DNA from: Berkiella sp963803015
Lineage (GTDB): Bacteria; Pseudomonadota; Gammaproteobacteria; Berkiellales; Berkiellaceae
Direction: 5' to 3'
Assembly: GCA_963803015.1 (NCBI GenBank)
Contig: CAWDKV010000003.1
Location: 992,001 to 1,056,000, forward strand
Length of the DNA stretch: 64,000 bases
The notes under the pieces are model-generated. The model saw only the letters and a program-made list of their open reading frames with translations, was not told the origin of the DNA and searched no databases. How positions within the stretch are numbered: the stretch's first letter is position 1; every line of letters starts with the position of its first letter. The position numbers were made by a program, and so were the translations under genes. This document shows, piece by piece, positions 9,210 through 18,539 of the stretch.

Positions 9210-10430
9210 ATGGGTTATCCTAAGAAACTGAACAAGCCTGAACAGGAAATTATTCCAGAATTATTCTTTAGGCTTCCGCGTGATGCGCAAGTACTTATCT
9301 TAGCGCGTAAAATTAAAACCATCGATGATTTTTTTATAATGGATGAAGCTTTTAAAAAAAATAAAACCCACCCTTTATTGCGAGATAGATTGTATACAGC
9401 GCTTAGTATCGCACTTAAATTGGATAATGTTGTGTTAAGTTATCCTTTTGAACAAATGGATGTGCTAAACCGTCAAACGCTGATGGACAAAGTGATAGCT
9501 TATCATACCGGTTTAAAGCATTATAGTCAGATGAATTTATCAAGACGAGAGTTGATGGCAGCTATGTTAGACGATCCCAATTATGTTCATGGCCAACAAC
9601 AAAACCAAGATATTTTGATAATAGCAGCTGCCTTTGGATCTCGCATCGCAATGAATTTGTTAAAACCACAAGATCGCTCAAAAGCATTTTCTCATAGCTT
9701 TTTTCCGTCAGTGATTAAAGAATATATAGCGAATCTTAAAAACGATGCGCCGGCCGATGAAAAAGAAGAGGTCGTAAACAAAATGATACATTATGGGATG
9801 TTTGCTGAAGCAAATAAATTAGTGCAGCAATTTGAAGCTGATTTTGACGAAAGTCATTTAAAAGAAATGCTGGGGCAGGTTTGTTACACATGGCTTAATG
9901 AAAAATCCCAACCAGGTCTTGATTTGATAAAAACAATAGCAAAGCTGAAAAATTTTGAGGATTTTTTTTATAATTTGGCAACTTATGTTGAACGGGAGAA
10001 AGGTCCCTATCTTGATGAATTACTCTTTGCCGTAAATTTAGTAGATAAATACAAAGCATATAAAAAGTCTTTTATCCTTTCTTCTACATCCTCTCAAGAG
10101 GATATTCAAAGATCGTTATCCTACTTTTTAAAATCTCATCATGTTGATGACTTTAAAAAAACTTTTGAAGCTTATGGTGAGAAAATCAATGAAGAAATGA
10201 TTAATTCTATTTTTCACGAATTAAGCCATACCTTTACAGATGAGACAAGTCCTGAGATTCAAATTGCATTATTTCTAATTGCTACACAAAAAGTCAAAGA
10301 TGAAAATGTTGAACATTATATAAATGTGGTAAAACAATTCCCTGGTGGTGAGTCTTGTGCCAAAGCGCTATTGAATGCGCGAGATGAAGCGAAAAATGCA
10401 GGGATTGCCTTACCTCGCCCAATGAGGTGA
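9210..10430 (+). CDS. Helical protein of unknown function
   Basis: A protein of 406 residues, soluble, almost entirely alpha-helical by composition, and without a family I recognise. The N-terminus has a short LFFRLPRDAQVLILARKI segment that faintly resembles an F-box start (LPxD...I), followed by DDFFIMDEAFKK; I do not regard that as proof. The rest shows helix pairs spaced like HEAT or TPR repeats but without a readable consensus. An AGGGGA ribosome site sits 5 nt before the ATG, supporting this start. It stands alone between intergenic regions and is surrounded by candidate effector genes. Confidence 0.6.
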   Translation: MGYPKKLNKPEQEIIPELFFRLPRDAQVLILARKIKTIDDFFIMDEAFKKNKTHPLLRDRLYTALSIALKLDNVVLSYPFEQMDVLNRQTLMDKVIAYHTGLKHYSQMNLSRRELMAAMLDDPNYVHGQQQNQDILIIAAAFGSRIAMNLLKPQDRSKAFSHSFFPSVIKEYIANLKNDAPADEKEEVVNKMIHYGMFAEANKLVQQFEADFDESHLKEMLGQVCYTWLNEKSQPGLDLIKTIAKLKNFEDFFYNLATYVEREKGPYLDELLFAVNLVDKYKAYKKSFILSSTSSQEDIQRSLSYFLKSHHVDDFKKTFEAYGEKINEEMINSIFHELSHTFTDETSPEIQIALFLIATQKVKDENVEHYINVVKQFPGGESCAKALLNARDEAKNAGIALPRPMR

Positions 10431-10800
10431 TAACTCTTTAAAAATTTTCATTTAACCCAGGATTCTCGGGTAACTCTCACTCCTAATGGATTAATTTAGG
10501 TGGAAAACTTATATAAAGTGTACATCTCATGCCCTTCCCAGATGAATTTTCGGGGCTCGTTTTTGGCTTTGCTTAGCCAAGCCTTAAATGCTAGCCTGGC
10601 GTAGTGTTAGTAAAGGCTGGTTGGCCTGATTCACCCCAATCACATATCAGTACGGGGCTTGATTTGCTTGGCGCCTAGCTGACGTGTGCTCGTTAGAGTA
10701 AAAATCATCTACTTGGATATATACATTAAGGGATGGTTATGCTTAACGCCAATGAGAAAATATTAGATATTTTGTCTGAATAATTAATTTGAGAGTTCAC
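10431..10800. other. Intergenic stretch of 370 bp holding a dispersed repeat
   Basis: No coding region is supported here. Most of the stretch is a repeat element (10533-10723, separate entry), with AT-rich flanks. The last 70 bp carry the likely promoter and ribosome site of the ABC transporter gene. Confidence 0.5.
10533..10723. repeat. Dispersed palindromic repeat, long copy
   Basis: The left end (10533-10553) is identical over 21 bp to 31579-31599. The right end (10697-10723) is the imperfect inverted form, with AAAAATCATCT then ACTTGGATATATA. The terminal unit is roughly TATAYCC-A-AGCAGATGATTTTTCGG pointing inward from each side, with an interior of about 145 bp that codes for nothing. 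Similar ends lie at 31574-31644 and inside rnpB. Confidence 0.65.
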
Positions 10801-12591
10801 ATGAATCATCAGCTACCTAAAACACTATCTTCTTTTATCTGGCATTTCTTGAAGTCGTATAAGTTAATTGGCTCTATTTTTATTTTGCTTGCTATTCTTG
10901 CTGGATTTTGGGGGCCTTTTAACAGTATTTTGATCAAAAACATCATCAATATTCTTCCCCAAATTAAAGATGGGGATATGGGTCCCTTGATTTTGCCTGC
11001 AGCTCTGATTGTACTCAACTTTATAGTATTTGATAACTTTACCTGGCGTTCAATTGGCTTTATTAATTATAAGTACCAAGGCGTTATTAAAAATAAAATT
11101 ATGTCTGAAACCTTAAATCATGTTTTAGGTGGTGGGCATCAATTCTTTCAAGACAACTTTTCAGGTCAAATCGCAAGTCAAATTTCAACACTGGCCGACA
11201 GCATTGAACTGATCTTACATAGATTTTCGCTCGATTTTATTCGAGGCGCTTCATTGGTGGTAGTCTCATTAATCGCAGCCTATACGGTCAATTCGAAGTT
11301 TTTTTATATTTTATTATTATGGTTCATCGCATTTGCCTCATTTAGCATTTTAATATCAAGGCGCTTTGTAAATTTAGCTGATAATCATGCAAGTCGTGAA
11401 TCTGCTGTATCTGGGCAAATAGTGGATTGTATTTCGAACCATCACAACGTCAGAATTTTTTCTAGAAAAGATTACGAAATCTCAAGGATGCGCCAGTTCT
11501 TCATTGAGAGCCAAAAAGCATTTCAGAAAAAAGAGCTTTATGTCGTTATTTCATGCAGCATTCAAGGGTTAATGATTGCAATCATGATGGGCTTTTCAAC
11601 TTATTTTTTGGTTTATCTCTATGGAAAGGGCTTAGTCAGCATAGGGGACTTTGCTTTAATATTGGGTATCTCAATGGAATTAGGGCATATGATGTGGTAC
11701 ACCATGGGACAAGTGGATGCCTTTAACCAAGCCTATGGTAGATGTAAGCAAAGTTTATCAGCTTTAATTGTCGAACCAGAAATTAGGGATAAAGATGCCT
11801 CAAAAGATTTATTAATTAAAGAAGGGCAAGTCACGTTTGAGCAAGTAAAATTTCATTACAAAGGAACCGAGCCTCTTTTTCAAAATAAATCAATTGTCAT
11901 AGCAGCTGGCCAAAAAGTTGGACTGGTAGGCTATTCAGGAGGCGGTAAAACAACCTTCGTCAATTTAATCTTGCGTCTTTATGATGTGACGGATGGGCGT
12001 ATTTCAATTGATGGTCAAGATATCCGAGATGTGACCCAAAGTAGTCTACATCGAAATATTGCGATGATCCCTCAAGATCCTTCGCTCTTTCATCGAAGTC
12101 TGATGGATAATATTCGTTATGGTAGAGTAGATGCGAGTGATGAAGAGGTTGTTTTGGCTGCAAAAAAAGCACATACCCATGATTTTATATCCCAATTACC
12201 TCAAGGTTATGGATCCTTAGTGGGGGAGCGAGGTGTGAAACTCTCCGGTGGGCAACGCCAGCGCATCGCGATTGCGAGAGCTTTTCTGAAAAATGCACCT
12301 ATTTTAATTTTAGACGAAGCAACGAGTCAATTAGATTCACTGACAGAGCAATATATTCAAGATAGTTTATGGGAACTGATGCAAAATAAAACAACCATTG
12401 TTATTGCGCATCGTCTTTCCACGCTGCTGCATATGGACAGAATCCTTGTATTTGATAACGGTAAAATTATAGAAGATGGTAATCATCAAGTTTTATTAGC
12501 TAAAGGCGGATTATATTCTGATCTTTGGAAGGCTCAGGTGGGTGGGTTTTTGCTAACTGATGAAGAAAACGATACGGGAAGAATAGTTTGA
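10801..12591 (+). CDS. ABC transporter, fused permease-ATPase (MsbA/ABCB type)
   Basis: Half-transporter with an N-terminal six-helix membrane domain (about residues 15-310) and a C-terminal ATPase. The ATPase shows Walker A GYSGGGKTTF near 376-385, signature LSGGQRQRIAIARA near 480, Walker B ILILDEATS near 500 and the H-loop IVIAHRLSTL near 532. It would act as a dimer in the inner membrane, exporting a lipid, peptide or drug. An upstream TTG at 10789 is also in frame, but GAGAG lies 5 nt before the ATG at 10801, so I chose the latter (596 residues). There is no C39-peptidase-like N-terminal domain, and no HlyD-type adaptor gene is nearby. It reads in the same direction as the next two genes but is separated by about 200 bp. 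Confidence 0.88.
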   Translation: MNHQLPKTLSSFIWHFLKSYKLIGSIFILLAILAGFWGPFNSILIKNIINILPQIKDGDMGPLILPAALIVLNFIVFDNFTWRSIGFINYKYQGVIKNKIMSETLNHVLGGGHQFFQDNFSGQIASQISTLADSIELILHRFSLDFIRGASLVVVSLIAAYTVNSKFFYILLLWFIAFASFSILISRRFVNLADNHASRESAVSGQIVDCISNHHNVRIFSRKDYEISRMRQFFIESQKAFQKKELYVVISCSIQGLMIAIMMGFSTYFLVYLYGKGLVSIGDFALILGISMELGHMMWYTMGQVDAFNQAYGRCKQSLSALIVEPEIRDKDASKDLLIKEGQVTFEQVKFHYKGTEPLFQNKSIVIAAGQKVGLVGYSGGGKTTFVNLILRLYDVTDGRISIDGQDIRDVTQSSLHRNIAMIPQDPSLFHRSLMDNIRYGRVDASDEEVVLAAKKAHTHDFISQLPQGYGSLVGERGVKLSGGQRQRIAIARAFLKNAPILILDEATSQLDSLTEQYIQDSLWELMQNKTTIVIAHRLSTLLHMDRILVFDNGKIIEDGNHQVLLAKGGLYSDLWKAQVGGFLLTDEENDTGRIV

Positions 12592-12793
12592 TTTAAAAGC
12601 AGCAGCGTGCATATCAACAGATATTTTGGTGCCAATTTCAGTTTTTCTACTGTCCTTTTATCTATTCATACCCTCTTATAACCTCAAATTATGTAACTCA
12701 TCTGAATTCATTATTCAATCCTAATAACTCAGAGTAATATTATAGGTAGTCTTTATGTTCACACCATGATACTTAATTTGAGGGGTAATTTTT

Positions 12794-14665
12794 ATGCAAA
12801 ACGGTCCTACATACAAAGCAATTTCGATTGATCTAAATAATGCTTCACCTGAACAACAACAGTTATTTAAAAATGTTGACCAGTTTTTTGAGCCAAAGAT
12901 CAGTGAATTAATGCAATTGTTGGGTCAAAGAGTTTTCATGAATAAAGACCTCAAGATTGATGTCAAATTCCAATCAAACTTAGGACGAGCTACTCTTGAA
13001 AAAGATTCAACTCGACCACATTATCAGCTCACCCTTTCAGCGAATGCACGACCGATTGATACCTTATTTGATTTTGTTCATGCCCTCTATGATATTAATA
13101 GCAGAACCTTTGATCAAAAATTAACCGGCGATAAGTTTTTAGACCATCGTTTTCATAATGCATTTAGAAAGACATTTGAAGCAATGCAACAAATGTTTTC
13201 TTCAGAATTAGATTATGCATCCTTAGGAATTGATAACGCAGATCTGGAGCATTTAAGAAATGCGATTCCTGGTCAATCCCATCTGGCCACTGAGTTAAGA
13301 GGCTCAGTAGCAAAAGACTTTACGCTTAAGACAATGGCCGAAGAAGAAAAAGAATATCTTGCAGTAAGTAAAGATGAAAGCGGTACGCAGAAAATCAGTA
13401 TATTTACGAAAAAGCCAGAATATTCTATCAACTCATTAAAAAAACCTTCTGCGCCACCAGTGATTGATCTTAAAGCTCAAGCTCAAGCATCAAAATCACA
13501 AGTGTTTGTCGACCGTGAAAATAATGCGATCTGCTGTTCAATTTGCGCACAGTCTGGTACCTACAGCATCGTTGTTAAAACAGATCTGGGATACTATTGT
13601 GATCGTGGCGGTTATATCAATGAATCTGCTGTCTTAGAAGCTCAAAAGTTTCTTAATGATCGTCCTCAAGGTACTCCTGTGGAGACAGATTTACAGCGTA
13701 GTGCTAGCAGTTCACCCCCTTCAATGCGATCTGGTGAGAAAAATGTTGCATTGACTGCGAGTGTAAGCAAAGCAACTGCTTCAGCTGCTACTCCAGCTGA
13801 TGCTGCTGCATCTTCAGGTTTAAATTCATACATACCGACGGGTGAGAGGCTTGCAAATTTAATTCAGCGTTCTGCGAAACCTGCTGCACCTGTAGTGAAT
13901 ACAACTGTTGCTCAGCCTGCTGTTCCTGCAGAAAATACAACAGCACCTGTTGCTGCTGTTCGGGCTGAAGAAGACAAAGTTGAAGTGACACCTCCTGCTA
14001 AGCCTGCTATTGCAAAACCTGTTGCCGTCGCTTTTGATGAAGGAGAAGAGAACTTTGATGTAACTCCTGCTGCCGCAAAACCTACTGTTGCAAAACCAGC
14101 TGCAACTAAGCCTACAGCACAACCAGCTGCTGCAAAGCCTGTTGCTGCAAAGCCTGTTGCTGTAAAACCTGCTACTGCTCAAACTGTTGCTGAGGAGGAG
14201 GGTGTGGATGAGGTATTTAAGACTAGTGCTAGACCAATTGTTAATGCAAAACAAGCTGTAGGGAAGAAACCAGTTGTCGCTGCACCTGCTGTTAAAGTGG
14301 ATGATATTGCTGCTGCAGTACCTGCTGTTGATGCGAATGATGTTATTGATGTTGCACCTGATACTGGTCCTGCATTTAACGCCGACGTTTTAGCGCAGAT
14401 AGAGAGAATATTAGATGCTGATTTAAAAGCGCTTGCACGCCAACGTGCTAAAAATCTGCCAGCTCAGTTAAAGGCAGACTTGTTAGGTTATTTGAATGCT
14501 GATCCTGTAAAAGCGGCTAAGTTCTTAGCACAAGAGGATGAAGGGTTCTTAACTCTAGTCAAAAAAGTACCATTTGCTGCTCAGAAAATTAAGTTAAATA
14601 ATTTACCAGAGGAAATTAGCTTGAATGGAGATGCAAACAAAAAACAAGGTCGTAGATTAGTCTAA
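12794..14665 (+). CDS. Unknown protein with Ala/Pro/Lys-rich repeat linker
   Basis: A protein of 623 residues with three parts. Residues about 1-300 are a globular region with no recognised domain, containing a cysteine cluster (ICCSICAQSG near 245-254) and GYYCDRGGY. Residues about 300-490 are a low-complexity linker of Ala, Pro, Val and Lys with repeats such as AAKPVAAKPVAVKP, TonB- or PDH-linker-like in composition. The last 120 residues are helical. No signal peptide is visible. The linker DNA is rich in GCTGCT and GCAAAACCT units, so it probably varies in length between strains. GAGGGG lies 8 nt before the ATG, and a strong terminator follows the stop, so this is the end of a transcription unit. 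Confidence 0.6.
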   Translation: MQNGPTYKAISIDLNNASPEQQQLFKNVDQFFEPKISELMQLLGQRVFMNKDLKIDVKFQSNLGRATLEKDSTRPHYQLTLSANARPIDTLFDFVHALYDINSRTFDQKLTGDKFLDHRFHNAFRKTFEAMQQMFSSELDYASLGIDNADLEHLRNAIPGQSHLATELRGSVAKDFTLKTMAEEEKEYLAVSKDESGTQKISIFTKKPEYSINSLKKPSAPPVIDLKAQAQASKSQVFVDRENNAICCSICAQSGTYSIVVKTDLGYYCDRGGYINESAVLEAQKFLNDRPQGTPVETDLQRSASSSPPSMRSGEKNVALTASVSKATASAATPADAAASSGLNSYIPTGERLANLIQRSAKPAAPVVNTTVAQPAVPAENTTAPVAAVRAEEDKVEVTPPAKPAIAKPVAVAFDEGEENFDVTPAAAKPTVAKPAATKPTAQPAAAKPVAAKPVAVKPATAQTVAEEEGVDEVFKTSARPIVNAKQAVGKKPVVAAPAVKVDDIAAAVPAVDANDVIDVAPDTGPAFNADVLAQIERILDADLKALARQRAKNLPAQLKADLLGYLNADPVKAAKFLAQEDEGFLTLVKKVPFAAQKIKLNNLPEEISLNGDANKKQGRRLV

Positions 14666-14674
14666 TCTACTTTG

Positions 14675-14707
14675 AATGTAGGGCACTGTATAGGTGCCCT
14701 ACATTTT
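14675..14707 (+). terminator. Rho-independent terminator
   Basis: A perfect 12-bp stem (14675-14686 with 14694-14705; core TGTAGGGCAC / GTGCCCTACA), a 7-nt loop, and a TTTT run overlapping the end. It lies 9 bp after the stop of the Ala/Pro-rich protein gene and separates it from the RTX-like gene. Confidence 0.85.
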
Positions 14708-14891
14708 CTCTTACTCATTTTACTTCTTCCTTCTTTTTAAAAGAAATTAGCATATTCAAACTATTTTTACGTGTATCCCCTCCCCATATATTGCAATTTA
14801 AATAACTTTAGTGAATATTAAGAAGATGTATACGCTTATTATTTATTGATAATGAGCTGCGTATGATGATTGCTAGTTTGGAGGTGTTCAT

Positions 14892-17800
14892 ATGAGTGTT
14901 TTAGTGGGTGGCAACAATATTAAAGGAAACAATCCCCTATCCAATTTAAGCGTCAGTTCCGGTGGAAGCTATGCTGCAAAATCTCATACAATTACCAATC
15001 TCTCAGGCAATGGTTATACGGTTTACGGTGATTATCAGTCCATTCTGGGATTTACCGTTGTAGACAACGCACAGAATACGAATGATGTGATAAGCGGCAC
15101 AAATGTTAACCTTTCAGGTAACAATATTACCCTTGGCTGTGGTACCAATACGATTTATGGCTCTGTACAAACCATGAATTTCTCCGTGACAAACAACGCG
15201 ACAGACACGGGTGTTCCCAATACGACTTCCACTTATAATGTTGGTATTAACAATGTGGATGTGGTGATGGGAGGTAACAACATTTCAGTTGGGAGCGGAG
15301 TTAACACCATTTATGGGACATTACAAAATATTACAATGTCCGATACGGGTGGTAATGCGCTGACAGCTAATGGTTCACAAGTCACTGTCAATACACTGAT
15401 GGATAATGACACGATTGATCTAACAGGTGGTGGCAAAGGTAACACTATTACTGCGGGTGCTGGCGTTAACACCGTTTTTGGTGATCTACAAAATTTCACC
15501 ATGACAGTAGGTGGGGCTTCAGCTAACTCTGATCCAAATGACCCCAATTATGCTTTTGCAGCTTCACCCAATGTTCAAGCTTTCACAGAGGTGACGGGAT
15601 TTAATTTTACCGTAGGAGGCAACAAGATCTCTTTGGGCGTCGGGAAAACTGGTGTGAACACGGTGTATGGTGACATGCAGACGCTAAATATACAAACGAT
15701 AGGTAACGATGCTATTGGATATAACAGTCTTGCTTTTGGTGGAGTTGGAGATTTTTATAATTGGACTATCAATAATGACGTTGCGTCGCCCTATTTCGGT
15801 GCTCCTCCTTTTTTGGTAACCCCTAACTTTAATAACTTTAATTTTAATGCAAATGCCATTACTGTAGGTAATGGCGTTAACGTGATTTATGGTGATCTCC
15901 AAACATTAAGCTTCTCCGAAGGAGGTGACTATGTGAGCTCACCTGGAGCATTTTTCGCTACACCCGGATACGAGCCATCGTCTCTTACAGATGTCTATCC
16001 TACAGGGACTGTAGCAGCAGCAGAAGGCATCGTTGGTGTCGGTTATACAGATATAATAATGGGTACCATGGTCGGAGGTAATTTCATCGGTAATACCATA
16101 AGCGCTGGCGTTGGTGTCAATACCATATACGGAGATTTTCAAACTTTTAAAAATGGAATCAATGGAGGAACGGACACAGGGAGTTATCCTCCTACTTATG
16201 CTCCTTTTAATTCGATTTACGATGTATTCGGTAATGATTATAGTTTACTAGCGAATACTGTTTTAACTATGGCAGGAAATGTGATTACAGCTGGTTTATT
16301 AGGAATTGGGGTTAATACCATTTATGGAAATACTCAAGATTTGAACTTTATCAATGTGGCTGGTGTTAACAATCAAGGATCGGGGGAAGATAGCGCTGAG
16401 TTCGAGGATGTTTTCGTATTCGGAGGCACAGGTACCTTTGACACCACTGATCCTGGTATAGGATTTTATCCTAACTTTATCCCCACTCTAACAGGCAATA
16501 CGATTACCGCTGGCAATGGCGTGAATACCATTTACGGCAATATGCGGGATTTTATAACCACTAATGCTGGAGGAGTAGAAAATGGTTTGAATGCTGCGAG
16601 TCAGTCAGTTCCTTATGTCACCATTAATGATGATAGAACTGAATTTTTCATGGGAGACAACCACATTTATGCGGGTTTAACGGGTAGCAGCGTCAATACC
16701 ATTTATGGGAGTATGCGTGACTTCATAAACGTAAATGGCGGCGTTGATAATAACGGTGTGATAGTGAGTGACGCTAGTATTGTGGAAAATGTCCCAAGTG
16801 GTGGCACAGATGTTGTGGGATTGTCAACAGATATCCTCTTATCCATTGCTGGCAATGTCATTGATGTGGGGTCTGGCGTTAATACCATTTATGGCAGTAT
16901 GCGCGATTTTACCTGGATAAATTTCGGAGGCAAAGGAATTAATATTTCACCTGACAGTTATGCAGTATCAAGCAGTTACGATTACCAAAATATCATCTTA
17001 ATGGGGGAGAACAATATAATAGCTGGATCCGGTGTTAATACAATCGATGGAGATTTCCGTAATATGGACTGGTCAGTAAGTGGTGGTGTGAACCCGGCCA
17101 CACCGAATGTACTCTTTACACTCAATACGGGAGCCAATATTAGTGGCACAATAGTCAGTATGGGAGATAATATCATCCAGGCGGGCCTGAAAAATGTTTC
17201 TAGCGTGAATGTTATTAGCGGTGATGGCGTAAATATTCTTTACTCCGCGATTGGGGGAACTGCCACTGGAGGATTAGTAGCCTGGAACTTTGTCGGGCTT
17301 AACTCTCAAACAATGGGTGGCAATCAAATCACAGTATATGGTGGCGGGACGTCGACCATTTATGGTGATGTGCAATCCATAGATTGGTCTGCAACCGGAG
17401 GAAATGCCAATGGTTCTGGTTCTTATGCGGAAGGTCAAATTTACCAAAATTCCATTATGATGGGAGGAAACACAATCATTGATAATGGAAATAGCGCCGA
17501 TACCATTTATGGGGATGCGATGACTCTTTTGCTCTCCGTTAAAGGGGGAACAGCAACCAATGGTGGCGATGCAGCTGCTTATATGCTTGATAATACACTC
17601 ACCTTGCTTGGTAATACTATCCAAGCAGGAGCAGGTAATGATGTCATTTTTGCTAGTTTGGAGAATCTTAGTTTTAGCGCACAAGCAGGTAGTGGATCAG
17701 GAGCAGGCGCTTATTTCTTGGGAGCACTAAATAGTCCTGGTTTGTCTCCCCTTCCCGACAGCGGCAACATTATCACCTTTGGAAATGATACGATAACCGG

Positions 17801-18434
17801 CGGTGCGGGATCTGATTTTATTGTCGCAGATGATGCGTTAAATCTTACGGGATTAAATGTGTTTCTGGGTGGCGCTGGCAATTTGAATGAAATAAATTGG
17901 AGCGACAATACTATCATTGGTGGCAAAGGTGCTGATAACTACGTTTTCTCGATGGTTGTTTCACCTACGAACCAAATGTCGATGCAAGGTGTTGACATCA
18001 TCACTAATTTTCAACCAACTAAAGGTGATAAGTTGTCATTCGGTTATGTCACAGGTGCAGCGACTGCCGCAACCTTGGATGCAAATTCAGCCTTTGTGAA
18101 TATTCATGTAGGAGGTACGTTAAGTGGAACCATCGACGGTGTGGCGGCTATCTTTAATCAAGGTCTAGGCTCTAGCGTTGCCAATGCTTTGGAAACGGCG
18201 ATTAACAGTTTCATCGCCGCAAATGACCCCACAGCGACAGGCTTAGCCTTGTTACAGGATGTTGCGGGCTATATTGCCAACGGACTAGCCTCAGCTCCAG
18301 GGTTGAGCGCCGTAGATGTGCAAGGTGGGCTCATTTTGGAAGGGCAAACAACATCAAGTATGGGTAGCTTTAGTGCTATTAATGCACTGCATGCACTAGC
18401 GGTTGAGCATACCGCAATCGCTGTTCATTCCTAA
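14892..18434 (+). CDS. Giant RTX-like beta-roll protein
   Basis: A protein of 1180 residues, Gly/Asn/Thr-rich, acidic and almost free of cysteine. About sixteen copies of a unit ending in GVNTIYGxxQxL or a variant (NTVFGD, NVIYGD, STIYGD, DTIYGD) recur at roughly 45-100 residue spacing. Each is preceded by a strand such as GNxIxxGxG. Near the C-terminus come genuine hemolysin-type turns (GGAGSDFIVADD near 969, GGKGADNYVFS near 1008) and then VDIITNFQPTKGDKLSF, the usual end region of type I secretion substrates. No N-terminal signal peptide is visible. It is probably a secreted or surface calcium-binding protein (inference). A GGAGG site precedes the ATG by 7 nt. No HlyB/HlyD/TolC genes adjoin. 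Confidence 0.75.
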   Translation: MSVLVGGNNIKGNNPLSNLSVSSGGSYAAKSHTITNLSGNGYTVYGDYQSILGFTVVDNAQNTNDVISGTNVNLSGNNITLGCGTNTIYGSVQTMNFSVTNNATDTGVPNTTSTYNVGINNVDVVMGGNNISVGSGVNTIYGTLQNITMSDTGGNALTANGSQVTVNTLMDNDTIDLTGGGKGNTITAGAGVNTVFGDLQNFTMTVGGASANSDPNDPNYAFAASPNVQAFTEVTGFNFTVGGNKISLGVGKTGVNTVYGDMQTLNIQTIGNDAIGYNSLAFGGVGDFYNWTINNDVASPYFGAPPFLVTPNFNNFNFNANAITVGNGVNVIYGDLQTLSFSEGGDYVSSPGAFFATPGYEPSSLTDVYPTGTVAAAEGIVGVGYTDIIMGTMVGGNFIGNTISAGVGVNTIYGDFQTFKNGINGGTDTGSYPPTYAPFNSIYDVFGNDYSLLANTVLTMAGNVITAGLLGIGVNTIYGNTQDLNFINVAGVNNQGSGEDSAEFEDVFVFGGTGTFDTTDPGIGFYPNFIPTLTGNTITAGNGVNTIYGNMRDFITTNAGGVENGLNAASQSVPYVTINDDRTEFFMGDNHIYAGLTGSSVNTIYGSMRDFINVNGGVDNNGVIVSDASIVENVPSGGTDVVGLSTDILLSIAGNVIDVGSGVNTIYGSMRDFTWINFGGKGINISPDSYAVSSSYDYQNIILMGENNIIAGSGVNTIDGDFRNMDWSVSGGVNPATPNVLFTLNTGANISGTIVSMGDNIIQAGLKNVSSVNVISGDGVNILYSAIGGTATGGLVAWNFVGLNSQTMGGNQITVYGGGTSTIYGDVQSIDWSATGGNANGSGSYAEGQIYQNSIMMGGNTIIDNGNSADTIYGDAMTLLLSVKGGTATNGGDAAAYMLDNTLTLLGNTIQAGAGNDVIFASLENLSFSAQAGSGSGAGAYFLGALNSPGLSPLPDSGNIITFGNDTITGGAGSDFIVADDALNLTGLNVFLGGAGNLNEINWSDNTIIGGKGADNYVFSMVVSPTNQMSMQGVDIITNFQPTKGDKLSFGYVTGAATAATLDANSAFVNIHVGGTLSGTIDGVAAIFNQGLGSSVANALETAINSFIAANDPTATGLALLQDVAGYIANGLASAPGLSAVDVQGGLILEGQTTSSMGSFSAINALHALAVEHTAIAVHS

Positions 18435-18539
18435 AATGTCAAAGAAGCCTTTTGTGGATGATGAAGGTTATTGCCAAGCCTGACAAGGTTAGCCTCCCGG
18501 TGAGCTTTGGAAAGCGCGAGTAGGTGGGTTTTTATTAGA

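Noticed and set aside
13788..14254. Minus-strand ORFs opposite the Ala/Pro-rich linker
   Set aside because: They are the antisense of a low-complexity repeat (Ser/Cys/Asn-rich products), so they are shadows.
14892..17600. CRISPR-like array in the repeat-rich region
   Set aside because: The repeats are degenerate, coding and unevenly spaced; no identical 25-37 bp repeats with unique spacers are seen anywhere in the window.
15311..17926. Several minus-strand ORFs within the RTX-like gene
   Set aside because: Antisense shadows of Gly/Asn repeats, without start signals or protein-like composition.
10801..18434. ABC protein, Ala/Pro-rich protein and RTX-like protein as one type I secretion locus
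   Set aside because: A strong terminator separates the last two genes, no adaptor gene is present, and the ABC protein looks like a general exporter.
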